NCBI GenBank assembly: GCA_964020085.1
Contig: OZ026601.1
Span: 27,582,418-27,646,417 of the forward strand
Direction: 5' to 3'
Source of the DNA: Micromussa lordhowensis
Taxonomy: Eukaryota > Cnidaria > Anthozoa > Scleractinia > Lobophylliidae
Length of the DNA: 64,000 nt
Below are positions 53,601 through 64,000 of the stretch, piece by piece (positions within the stretch are counted from its first letter, which is position 1; every line of letters starts with the position of its first letter). The notes under the pieces are model-generated. The model saw nothing but the letters and a program-made list of their open reading frames with translations, made no database searches and was not told the origin of the DNA. The position numbers were made by a program, and so were the translations under genes.

Positions 53601-56600
53601 ATGAACATTCTGCAAAGGGCAGCGTTGTGTGCTTTCGTTATTCTGGGAGTGAACTACACTTTTTCTGAAAGCAAATGCAGTAGTCAGGAAAAGCGATCAC
53701 TAGATCTTATTGGAGTGTTTGATTTCGACGACATCTCTTCTGTAGAAAGTTTCACGAACGCCATCTCGCGACATAACTCTTTGAGACAAGAAGAATGTGT
53801 TCCCATCTTAACATACAGGACGCTTCTTATAAAGAGCGACACGAGTGTTTCTGAGTTGATAGACCTTGCTGATGAAGCATTGCAAGGTGGATCTTGTTTT
53901 ATGGTCTACGCAGCTGAGGATGGCAATGGACGGATTGTTCTCGACCTTGCGATAGGTCATGGACTGAAAATACTAACAGCTATTCAAGAGGTTAGCATAA
54001 TTCATTTTTAAAATAGCAATACTATAGAATTGACGGTAGATGAAAGAAATGCTGAGAAAGATGTCAGAGCGCTTAAATCCTGTAAATACTGTAAGGACAG
54101 TCAGACGCTCCGGGCAATAACCCATTCATCAGTGTTTGTTTCTCAATGGGCATTCACATGAACACAGTAGAAGAAAGCTTCATTGTTTTGGGGCAAATCT
54201 AAATCAGCGTTACATCGCAAAAATGAACGCATCAATGTATTCAATGCGTCTGAGTTGAAGCTAGTTGGACAAATAGAGCATTGCCCTAACTATTAGGCGA
54301 CCCTGCCCCCACACATTAAGTTTTTCAGTTAACTTTAATCTGTTCTACCAATGTATTTTTCTCCTGGCAGTTCTCTTTGGATTACCCGAATGAGGAGATA
54401 AATTACAAATACGACCCAGTTCGTGTTGCCACTGTGAATAGAACAACCAGCACAGAGACACAGCTAAGCGCCTTGTTGGCGCTCTTCCACAATTTAAACT
54501 GGAAGAAATTCGTCGTCGTAACGGATGGTGTGCACGAATCAAATCGTCTTGTGAATTTGCTGGAAGAAAGCCTTGGCCCATGGAATCTAGAAATGATAGA
54601 CTGGTTGCTGTATACTCCGGACGTTTCTTTTGATGAGTTATCTTATAGCTTCCATGATTTAGGTAAAGATGCACATGCCATTCTCCTTATAACAAACAAT
54701 CTCAAAATGGCTAATGATATCTTCAAGGCCAAGGAAACTTTTTCTCAATCGTCGTGGATTTTTGTGTCCGATTTGGACGTGGAGACATTTACAAACACCT
54801 CGTTTCCAGATGTGATTTACACTCTGACACCAACAAATATTAAGGAAGTCACGGTTAGTGGATTTGTCGACGATGCCGTTCGTTCAATAAGCCTCGCTCT
54901 TGCACGAAGAAGTGACCCCCAAGTTGGTACCTGCCCTACAATGGACGAAATGCGTAGGTGAGTCTACTGAATCAGTGTACACGCCCTACTTAACGTTGTT
55001 TGTTTAATAAAATGCAGCTCAAGAGTGACCTTACGACCGCTATATCTTACAGGGTATCATGTGTTTAATGGAATTGGTGCCATTGTTCAGGTGTATATAT
55101 ATAAAACTGAGAGACCATGTTTTACCACATTTCCAAACACCGCGAAGATGAGATTGAGAAAATGCTACACGCACAGAGTATTTTTGACAAACCTCCAGGT
55201 GTTGTAAGTGTCTGGAATCTATCTATACATTCCCAATCGACACTAAAACTCAAGGAGAAAACAGATAACTCAGATCGTAGAACTCTGTGCTTACCAAGAT
55301 CAGATTCACCATTAGGGTTGTAAAAACTTAGTGATTTATTTTGTCAGTTTGAGAAAGTGACATCTCAAGCAATAAAAATTGTACGTAACCGACAGAAAAA
55401 CGGCAAATTTCCCTGGCGTTAGTGTAGTTGTGTTCCAAGTCCTTAAGCTAAAAAAAGTAACCTGTTTCTAATTTTTTTCTGTCTCGTCATGGATCAGTGT
55501 TGGTCGCCTGTTCAACTGTTTCGGCTAATCATCTCACAGATAGAACATAAATCCCCTCATTCGGTTACATGGTTTTGTTCTTAGTAAAGGGTGCCCTTTT
55601 GATATGTTTTTTTTTTCCTTTCCCTACCCAGACTGTTGTCCGAGGTAAAATTCCATGGATCATCGGGACCAGTAAAGTTTGATGACCGCGGGGACCGAGT
55701 GCCTCTTGGTTATGTTGTGTGTCAGATGATGTTTGTTGGCGAACGCCATATCGGTGGTATACAATCAGAAATTAACCAATTGGGGTACTGGTCTAATGAC
55801 AAGCTTTTCATCACGGATCCAGGTCACTTGCGTCGACTTAAAATCCTTCTAAACGAGTATCCTCCGAATGTGATGTCAAAACCAAAAATAAATGGAGAAC
55901 CGTGCCAATCCAATTCGAAGCCGTGCTTTAAAATGATAGAAACTCCGGACGGCAAGAAGAGCATTGAGCGTTGCTGCTATGGTTTTGTCATCGATGTGCT
56001 GCAGAGTGTGATGAACGAGTATCCTTTCATACCTGAGCTGCTCTTTAGCTTAGATGGACAGTATGGAGTGTACGATGACACAAACGACACTTGGAATGGG
56101 GTGGTGTCGGAACTCCTTAGCGGCAGAGGTGACGCAAGTTTTGATCTGTACATAAGTTCGCGAAGGGCCACCGTTCTTGATTTCACTGAACCATACATGC
56201 CTTCTGGTATTCGCTTGTTGGTGAAGGAAAGCGAACGTGAGGACAACCAAATTTACTGGTTGTCTTATCTACGACCGTTTACTCCTCCGGTCTGGCTCAC
56301 GCTGCTCGGGAGCCTAGGGGTAATGATATTCTTTCTGTGGGGAATTGAGAAAATCAGTCCCGTCCGAGGATCGAACAAGCTGTTCCATCGTAACCCTGCA
56401 TTTGCACTTGACAATGCTGTATGTTATGCCCTCGCTCTTGCCTTTGGCCGCCCTGCAGACGAGTCAAAACCAACGACGAACGGCGCTCGGCTCTCCTCGG
56501 TTGCCTTTGGAATGGCGATGCTCGTGTTCGTGTCGTTTTATTCAGCCAATTTAGCAGCGTTTCTTATCGTGGATGATACGACCACTCCTGTGGAGGACAT

Positions 56601-58166
56601 TTACGACCTCAAGGTATGACACTTATATCTCTTTATTTAACATCTGTCCGATTGAGTCTAAAGGTTCAATGTTTTTAACAACTTCGGAGGGAAAGGTCGT
56701 GGCGGAAACTTCCCAAGCCTCCTTGTACAAATTAAAATCAACACAACCCATCGATGAGATCAAGACAAGTACAATGTATTAAGTGTGCACTTAACCACGT
56801 AACGTCTTCGTTTTACATTTCAGATTGAGCGGCCTCCAGATGGCTTCAAGTATGGAACCATCGAGGGATCCTACATGGCTGACTATTTCAAAAACAGCGA
56901 AAATACGTATTTTCGTCACGTTTGGTACCACATGAAAGGCAACAACGTCAAAAGCCTCTCAGAAGGGGTGCAAGCTGCCAGAACAGGGTAGGCCTAGCTC
57001 CTCGTGTGTTTTTGATCTACAATAACAATATCTATTTATTTCATTTTCAGCAAAAAAGTATTTACGGAACAATAGCCAACAAGCCATTTTTGCCAGCAAT
57101 AACCAGTTTTTCTTGTCCGCCTTTACTGAAGCGTTTTATTATTTCTTTCTTTAATTTATTAAATTTATGTTTGATGGTTCAAACAAGTATTCTTTGACTG
57201 AAGGTGCCAAGTTAATGTAACATTTTCCCATAGTGTGGATAGAATAAAGGCCTACAATTGGTTCTCGTCCTTGCTCCGAAGGTGTTTCTCGGGTTCCTCT
57301 GTTATCCTGTCTCCACAAAACACCAACAATTCTAATTCAATCTCGATGCACGAATTGCGTAATGAGTTCATGGGAGCTCTTCTGTGTTTCTTGGGCAAAT
57401 AAATTACATTTACATTTTTAGCACCAGAATGCTTCTATTTTTTCCATCACTTTAGATTTTGTAAAGCGAGTCAATGCCGGTCCAACTTATTTTTCATTAA
57501 CGAATTCGATAGGTTTTGTCAGAGGATCTTGCCTACCACTGTAAGTGGATCAGTCACTAAGCGATTGGCTTAGAGACGTTTCTCTGCGCATTGCGTCAAA
57601 TGCGTGCTTTAACTGTTAATTGGTTCCATTGATTTTCAGTCTAACTTGTGATTGGCCAGAGTGGTTATCTTACTTTTGGTTCAACGAATGCACTGTATGA
57701 GTCTTTGCTTGATTTCTTCAACAGGAAGCTGGATGTTTTTGTCGCTGACCATGTTGGTCTAGAATACGAATCAATGAATGATCCTTACTGTCAGCTCAAA
57801 GTTGTTGGCGAACCTTTCGCGATGTCCGGGGCATCAATTGCAGTCAAAAAAGGCAATCCTTTGTTTATTCCACTCTCGGAGGCTCTTCAAAATATAAAAG
57901 CCAAAGGGCTTACAGACTACATCCAGAAGTTTTGGGTTTCAAAGTATTCCTGCAAGAGAGAAACTCCTCCTGCTCAATTGAAGGTGGAGGATCTCAGTGG
58001 ACTTTTTCTGCAGTTAACAATTGCAATGATCGCTTGTATATTGGGCACACTGTGTCATAGAAAATTTCTTTCTATGTACCACAGAGAAAGGTGGAAATCC
58101 GATGAAAGTGAGGATATCGAGGAAGACCCAAGATGCAGATTTGCGCAAACAGAAACTCTCGTGTGA
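53601..58166 (+). CDS. Ionotropic glutamate receptor (NMDA/glycine-type binding site), complete, 5 exons
   Basis: This is a ligand-gated cation channel subunit. Exons: 53601-53990, 54371-54957, 55632-56613, 56824-56987, 57662-58166; phases fit and encode 875 aa. Parts: hydrophobic signal peptide (about 1-23), amino-terminal LIVBP-like domain, ligand-binding lobe S1 with the alpha-carboxyl-binding arginine (R504 in SSRRATVLDFTEPY), M1 (about 545-563), re-entrant M2, M3 ending in YSANLAAF (629-636; canonical YTANLAAF), lobe S2 with KYGTIEGS and D737 in FVADHVGLEYE, a cysteine pair (in DPYC and KYSC) as in NMDA receptors, M4, and a short acidic tail. The Asp at 737 matches GluN1-type receptors rather than the Glu of AMPA/kainate types. 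The M2 loop lacks the usual WFSWG-type block, and Gly598 occupies the Q/R/N position in my hand alignment. The first donor (gttagc) is weak. An epsilon-type cnidarian receptor is possible. Confidence 0.95.
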
Positions 58167-58852
58167 GACAAAAGTCTTCATGAGCTGCTTAAAATAATAT
58201 CGTGATTTGAGAATGGAATAACTTAAATTGGACAGGTCTTCATAGAGAAAACGAAGCTACTTAGTTGTAGGTTTTCAGTCAGTTTAAAGTTGATAACAAC
58301 AGTATGTGTTGTTAAGAGGTATATAAGCAGCTCGATATTACAGTAACGGACATCCCAGAAGCCGTGAACTGTAAGTCTGTAGTAATATCGACAGCGTGCA
58401 AAAGTCAAGGTTTTTGTTTCGCTCAGGGAGCTGCTCGCTTTTTCCCCTCAGCCCCACGGAAGTGTTGGCTAACAGGGCGCGTTCATAAGGCCAGACCCCT
58501 AGATTTTCATGCTCCGTTTGAAAACCCTGCGCATTATTATTTTCATACCAAGAAATGTGAGATGTTAAAGTAGTGGGTAGATCTGAATCCGCCCTGTACA
58601 TGGAATGGAACGTACACTATTTAACACTCTACCAGAACACGTATTTTACCATTGATTTCATTTTAGTATTAATACAATGAAAGACGATTTTATCAATTAC
58701 AACCCAATGCGAAATGCGCTCTACTAATTATGGGGTTTTGCTGATATCGAATCATTGCTTTAATGTATTATCATAAACATTAATTTAGCCATATATGTAG
58801 TCAGGGGGACGTCATAAAAGCTTTACGAGAAAGAGCCGAGTCTGGCACTCCA

Positions 58853-58985
58853 TTGGTCAACACGCCATGCTCGATATCTTACATGTCTAGCTTATTGTCT
58901 AAGATTGCGTTTGTTTAGCCTTCTTCCAGTGGTCAACACGCGATGCTTGATATCTTACATGCCTAGCCTTACTGGCTAAAATTCC
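58853..58985 (+). repeat. Direct repeat of about 65 bp
   Basis: GGTCAACACG followed by CATGCTCGATATCTTACATG and then CGATGCTTGATATCTTACATG recurs once, about 70 bases on. Confidence 0.6.
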
Positions 58986-60243
58986 CTTTATTTAGCCGAG
59001 GGTTCTTGTAAGAACGAAAAACAAAACAGACCTAGTTTTAAGTGAAATAGAACATTGAAGTGTAGCCCGAAAGGCCACGTTTCAATACTTGATAGATGGA
59101 TTGGAAATTTGTATCTTCCTTATGACAAACAAGTCTTATCCAACACTAACCTCGGATAATTCACCTCTGTACGGGTTTTTCGAAAGGAACAGCAAAATGG
59201 CACAGAGAAGGGATAATTCTCGTTTCATGGGCAAGTGCCTTCTCAGTTTGTAATAGCTGGTGTAAGAATTGGCTGATGGAATTAAAGAACTAATTAAAAA
59301 AATATAGGGATGTAATGTTGGCAGGCAACGGAGATTTTGCAACTTTTAATTTTTTTACACTTGAATCTATCGAGCTTGGCATATAGCCTTTGACTAGTAT
59401 TGCTAGAAATAATTATATAAATATAAAAAAATATAGATAAAATTTTAGTGTAAATTGCTTTACATACATTGCAGTATTCATGACACTGTATGCAAAAAAG
59501 GAAAGATTTATTAAGTGCTAGTTAGTCGTAGGAAATGATAAGAATGTAGGATAAAGCTTATGTCATAAAACTGAAGGAAATTTTTTTATAATGAGAAATA
59601 ACCGTAAATGAATACAAAAAAATACATTTGTGCTTTGCTTTATTTCTTTATGAGAAAAGAACTGACAAGGTTCTATGGCGTCTTTCCATACTTTTTCTAA
59701 AAAACGACAACAGAAAACAAACAAGATAGTCGCCCAATGATATAAGTTAATAACAACATGTATACATTAAGGGATTTTTTACTTCTTAGCATCAATGTCC
59801 TCGCTAAGTTTGACCTCATTATCAAGGAGCTGAGGAAGAATTTCCAACGAAATACTAACAAAAGGCTGCTAAACATTGAAGCAATATGTCTTAAGTAGAC
59901 GATCGAAATAGATGATTTGAGGTCCAAACAACAAGAACTCGGAACAGATGACGAATTCTCTCAAGTTTATGAACAGTAACACTTAAGAGATAGACAACCT
60001 TCGAAAAACATTCTTCTGGAATCTACAATGTCGGAAGAGTGCTTCTCATATGTTCAAACAACAATCCTTATTATTCAACAAATTGTAACACTATTCAAAC
60101 ATGGTCATGATGCTCTTGATATCTGTCATCCGTAGGTAACAGATATCCGGCGGTATACGTAGCTTCGTACGTGGGAAGAAAAAGTGAAGTGAGAAAATGT
60201 CGACAGAGAGATTTAAAAATGTTAGACTGTTTTGTTGTCAATT

Positions 60244-60369
60244 TGTTGAATAATAAAAAAATTATCCTGCTCAATCTCGGGGAATATCATCTGATTTTAG
60301 CCGACTCGGCCTACGGCCTCGTCGGCTAAGTATCAGACGATATTCCGCGCGATTTCGCAGGATAATCGT
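60244..60369. mobile_element. Fold-back element with GGCCTACGGCC centre
   Basis: AATTATCCTGC at the left and GCAGGATAATC at the right are inverted. GGAATATCATCTGAT pairs with ATCAGACGATATTCC. The centre CCGACTCGGCC / GGCCTCGTCGG is a tight hairpin. Confidence 0.7.
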
Positions 60370-60493
60370 TAAATATTACACGTTTCTTGAACAATTTTTC
60401 AGCGATCGTAGAGATCATAAAGACCACTTTCCATATTATCAATACGATCGCTTCAGCAATCGTAGCGACAACGATCACTGAGATGTACATGTA

Positions 60494-60640
60494 ATTTGCC
60501 GGCTTAGGGTCGGTCCATATAGTGAAAAACTGTGCCCGAGTTCTTGAAAATGCTGCCCGAGCCCGCTGGCCGAGGACAGCATCTTCAAGCCCGAGGTCAG
60601 AGTTTTTCACTATACGGACCGACCCTAAGCCTGCAAATAA
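60494..60640. mobile_element. Fold-back element, about 147 bp
   Basis: GGCTTAGGGTCGGTCC at the left pairs with GGACCGACCCTAAGCC at the right; TATAGTGAAAAACT pairs with AGTTTTTCACTATA. Confidence 0.75.
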
Positions 60641-60880
60641 CCTATTTACGTTTTGCTCTCTCTCTCTCAAACCACGTTTATCATTGTAGAACTTTTCCAC
60701 GCACACATCGCGCTAACACATCGCGTTACTGTGACCTTCGGCGAGAGAGAAAGTCCGGACGGCGCTAATTAAGAATCAATCAGATTGACGGATTCCTTAT
60801 CGTACCCACTTCGAAAAAGATAAAGACTTTTATAGCTCTATCTCAACGATCGTAGCGATCTTAGCGATCCTATGGAAACC

Positions 60881-60882
<2 letters not shown>

Positions 60883-60912
<30 letters not shown>

Positions 60913-61004
60913 CATTATCATTATCATTATCATTATCATTATCATTATCATTATCATTATCATTATCATTATCATTATCATTATCATTATCATTATCATT
61001 ATCA
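60883..61004 (+). repeat. Hexanucleotide microsatellite (ATTATC)n
   Basis: About 20 nearly perfect ATTATC units. The reverse strand reads as alternating Asn-Asp, which explains the spurious ORF there. Confidence 0.95.
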
Positions 61005-61006
61005 TA

Positions 61007-61275
61007 CAATAAAATTCTGCGATAAAATATTATAAAACATTTGGACATTTCCAGAACGTCATTATCAAGTGAAAGTAAAATGATGAAATAGAGTATATAT
61101 AGTGATGAGATGAATAAATGAAAAGGCATTGAAAGTTAAACAATGATTTTGGCCCTAATGGGTCGCTCTGGGTGTTTAAATTGGGTCTTATTATTCTTAT
61201 GTGCAACATTTCATTTCATTTCATTTCGTCGTGCTATGTTTTATAATATTTTATCGCAGAATTTTATTGTCAAAT
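61007..61275. repeat. Inverted repeat with 35-bp arms around about 195 bp
   Basis: AAAATTCTGCGATAAAATAT near 61010 is inverted as ATATTTTATCGCAGAATTTT near 61246. It may be the ends of a small DNA element next to two satellites. Confidence 0.65.
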
Positions 61276-61420
61276 GTTTTACCAAATCTTTACTCATTCG
61301 AATTATCATCATCATCATCATTATTATTATTATTATAGTTATTATTATTTCTATCTACATAATATTCTTCTGGGTGGGCTCCTCTCATGGGTCTCAGTGT
61401 CCCGTTCGCCAGGTTGGGTC

Positions 61421-61612
61421 GGAGTACAAGTCCCTGGGGCTGAGTACAAGTCCCTGGGATAGAGTACAAGTCCCTGGGGCGGAGTACAAGTCCCTGGGGC
61501 AGAGTAGAAGTCCCTGGGGCGGAGTACAAGTCTCTGGGGCGGAGAACAAGTCCCTGGGGTGGAGTACAGGTCCCTGGGGCAGAGTGCACGTCCCAGGGGC
61601 GGAGTACAAGTC
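61421..61612 (+). repeat. 20-bp minisatellite, 9.6 units
   Basis: Unit GGAGTACAAGTCCCTGGGGC repeated in exact 20-base register with one to three changes per unit. Because 20 is not a multiple of three, the repeat is open in several frames on both strands. These are not genes. Confidence 0.95.
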
Positions 61613-61669
61613 AAGGGTTCCCAGGTTCGTTTGATATACTATATACATGTTGACGTAAGGATCCCTTAA

Positions 61670-62299
61670 GGACGTTCGCGCCCAAAAACTTCCCACGCAC
61701 AGATTTTTTTAAAACTTTGACTGTAGGTAGAAAATGATAAGATTAGATTAAAAACGCAAAAAAAATCGGGGGTCACCGAACTCGTTTTGAAGATAAGGCG
61801 TATCACAGACCATAGCATTTCTAGGATTTCCAGTCATTCGAGGCGATTCTGGCCGGATTCATTACTATCGGCATATGTTTAAGTTGAAGAATCATATCTA
61901 AGTTATGTGTCTTTAACGCAGCATATATAGGCCTATATGATAGATCTTTGCTACATATGTCATAAAATCAGCTAGAATTAGCCTTAAAAAATACAACTTT
62001 AAGTCACGCACACCTGTAATAGGTGTACCAATTCGACCCTATTTGAGTAGTATATGAGAAATAATTAAAACTTCCCACGCTCAGATTTTTTTTTGTTTTT
62101 TAGTATAATGGAAAGAAGCAGAAAAGGAATTGATCTGCCGAAAAAAAAGTGGGGGTCACCGAGTATCCAACAAAAATATTCGCACACAAAGTTAACGCAA
62201 AGGTCATCAGCTCTATATTTTGTTGAGTTTTGGACTCCGTGCGCGCGCTTGAAAATGACGTGGCACGTGCGTGACCAATGAATAGCGTGCGCACTGGAG

Positions 62300-62328
<29 letters not shown>
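61670..62328. mobile_element. TTAA-flanked MITE, about 660 bp
   Basis: TTAA then GGACGTTCGCGCCCA at the left mirrors TGGGCGCGAACGTCC then TTAA at the right. Inside, AACTTCCCACGC followed by CAGATTTTTTT occurs twice. TTAA flanks fit piggyBac or Kolobok insertion; no transposase. Confidence 0.85.
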
Positions 62329-62332
<4 letters not shown>

Positions 62333-62775
62333 GTTTTCTGTAACGATCACAGCGAATCTACGACTTTATCTTTCCGGATACGGCTTCCTGCAACTACGAC
62401 AATGCAATAAATGGGATTTTGTTGCTGAAGTAAATATGTCAAACACGAGAGACGGTGTTTCATCGGGATATCCAAACAACGCGAAGAGAGTTGAAAATAC
62501 GACACGCAGCGGAGTATTTTGACGAAATTCGAGGTGTTTGGTGAGACGATGGAACACTGTCTCGAGTGCTTGATATATCTTCTCAAACGAAACAAAAACT
62601 AAGGAGTAAACAAAATCTATGCTAATTTTTATCTTGCTGTTTTGCTTGTTAACATTATTTTCTTTGCCGGCATGAAAATTTATCTAAACTTCGAATTACA
62701 TCGAACCATAGATAATAGAGGGAAATGGTTAAGAAACCCGGTAAACATCAAAGAAGCAAACAAACAGGCTAAGAG

Positions 62776-62835
62776 TTACAAGATAAGAGTTGATAACGTG
62801 AATTGGCCACCGTAACGAGAATCGAAAGCTAAGAG
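62776..62835 (+). mobile_element. Short relic of the 43135 fold-back element
   Basis: GAGTTGATAACGTGAATTGG and CCACCGTAACGAGAATCGAA match one arm of the 43135 element. Confidence 0.6.
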
Positions 62836-63618
62836 TTATATTGGAAGAACCCTGTAAATCTTTTGTTTTATACTCATAGACGATACATGAATTACTTAAT
62901 CCCTTTGCTTCTATTGGTTAGTTGTATGGGAAGACATAACCAGCTTTTGTACTTTGCTAGGTTTTGTGCAGGGCTAACCCCCACAATAGCCATAAAAAAC
63001 AAATTAAACGAAGAACTTTGCCAGGTTTCACAACCATCCTCTCTATTAACTATGATCGAACGGCGCTGTTTTCTGGAATTAAGACAGTAACTTACTAATA
63101 AGCTTTGTTTGCTCGTTTCACACCATTAGCCGGACAAAATCAAAACACAAACCTCATGTAAAATGATGTGATATGATATACACTGTAATGTGGATCAATT
63201 TTTGAGCTATCAGTTCACAGATGATAGTCTACCATAATTGACCATCTGTAAATGCATAGAGCGATCAAGTTTACAGAACACGTTACCTCGTTGGATCCTG
63301 CTAAAGAATTACACATAGTAAAGAAATGGTAAGTACTGGATTTCAAAACTTGTATGCCTAAATAGTTAAACGGCAAGTATATTTTTGCTATATTCTCATC
63401 CACTAAAACTGCGAAAAATGTGGCGATTTCCAGTGATAGAAAAGCATTAGTTGATGACCTTGTAAATTATTTTGACTCGTAGTTTATGATGTTCGCCATC
63501 ATGCCACATTACGACCGTTTTCAATGCGAGACTTTTCTGCTGTTTATATGTATCCTCTATTTTGTTTAGAAGGATTAGTTAAAACTGCAATCGGTTCATG
63601 CCACTGATAAATCTCTTA

Positions 63619-63750
63619 TTAAACGTTTTGGTGTGTAGTATCGCTGTATATTTTTACTCGCTGTTTGTATTTTAACTCGCCCTACGGGCTCGTCAAAGTA
63701 CTACACAACTCGTAAAAATATACAGCGATACTACACACCAAAACGTCTAA
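63619..63750. mobile_element. Fold-back element, about 130 bp
   Basis: AAACGTTTTGGTGTGTAGTA at the left pairs with TACTACACACCAAAACGT at the right, and AGCGATACTAC-type arms pair. The centre is GCCCTACGGGC. Confidence 0.8.
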
Positions 63751-64000
63751 TTAACAATTACTCCACAAGCGCGCGTTAGATATGAGATGGTAGATAGCCA
63801 ACGAGTTGGCTATAATCATCTCATATCCAACAAGGGCGAGTGGAATAATTGTTCTATTAAAAACGCCCCAAAAGTAGAGCAAGACTAAATTAAAAAAATA
63901 AATAAATAAAAACGCCTCAAAAAAATCACGCGTACGCTAACCATATTCGTAGAGCATGGTATAATGGCTCATAGCCCATGATGGCTAAGCCAATGAAAAC
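63751..64000 (+). mobile_element. Fold-back repeat family F, copy 4 (cut by right edge)
   Basis: AACAATTACTCCACAAGCGC, then GATATGAGATGGTAGATAGC, AACGCCCCAAAA and CACGCGTACGCTAACCATAT. It is nearly the same as 25470-25760, so both may be recent. Confidence 0.85.

Larger units (their letters stand above)
58167..64000. other. Intergenic region right of the glutamate receptor gene
   Basis: 5.8 kb of repeats: a direct repeat at about 58853-58985, fold-backs at 60244-60369, 60494-60640 and 63619-63750, satellites at 60883-61004 and 61421-61612, a TTAA-flanked element at 61670-62328, and a family F copy at the edge. No gene is recognised. A TATATAAGCAG at about 58320 resembles a TATA box, but no coding exon follows it. 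Confidence 0.6.

Noticed and set aside
57640..57661. Acceptor at 57639 for the last glutamate receptor exon
   Set aside because: It puts the exon out of frame; the AG at 57661 restores GYLTFGST.
58315..58573. TATATAAG motif followed by a short ORF, suggesting a second promoter and gene
   Set aside because: The ORF has no signal peptide or receptor similarity; it may be a promoter relic at most.
60830..61129. ORF with long Asn-Asp repeat
   Set aside because: Product of the ATTATC microsatellite read on the other strand.
61143..61634. 163-aa ORF and several reverse ORFs
   Set aside because: They run through microsatellite and 20-bp minisatellite DNA. The amino-acid periodicity is a repeat artefact.

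Overview
The window looks like nuclear DNA of a cnidarian, most probably a stony coral or close relative. Its genes are intron-rich animal genes, the DNA is AT-rich, and the intergenic and intronic space is full of short fold-back DNA transposons and tRNA-derived SINEs. I could not run a similarity search. The organism call rests on gene content, intron style and repeat types and is tentative below phylum level. There is no operon structure, CRISPR array or prokaryotic feature.

Five protein-coding genes can be reconstructed by joining exons whose phases agree. (1) Minus strand, 589-4240: the first five exons of allantoinase (purine/ureide breakdown), running off the left edge. (2) Minus strand, 7972-13037: a complete three-exon two-pore-domain potassium channel of 371 aa. 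(3) Plus strand, 15492-36130: a 23-exon gene for a 995-aa protein with two N-terminal hydrophobic segments and a C-terminal half resembling the C-terminal part of VPS13 lipid-transfer proteins. It is far shorter than any VPS13 and I cannot match it to a named family, so it is the most interesting item here. (4) Minus strand, 39439-45820: a complete eight-exon DEG/ENaC/ASIC-type sodium channel subunit of 563 aa. (5) Plus strand, 53601-58166: a complete five-exon ionotropic glutamate receptor of 875 aa with an NMDA/glycine-type ligand-binding aspartate and an unusual pore loop.

Layout from left to right: allantoinase and the K2P channel both lie on the minus strand, 3.7 kb apart. The K2P and VPS13-like genes are divergent across a 2.45-kb gap. 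The VPS13-like and DEG/ENaC genes converge across 3.3 kb of fold-back elements. The DEG/ENaC and glutamate receptor genes are divergent across 7.8 kb with no recognisable exon. The last 5.8 kb is repeats and satellites. Three membrane channels (K+ leak, Na+, glutamate-gated) within about 50 kb would suit a neuronal or sensory cell, but nothing shows that they work together.

Repeats fall into several classes: two tRNA-headed SINE families, TTAA-flanked and TA-flanked elements with terminal inverted repeats, an 82-bp near-perfect hairpin with an 8-bp target duplication, several other fold-back elements (one family present four times), a composite repeat carrying a tRNA-like unit, and minisatellites and microsatellites.
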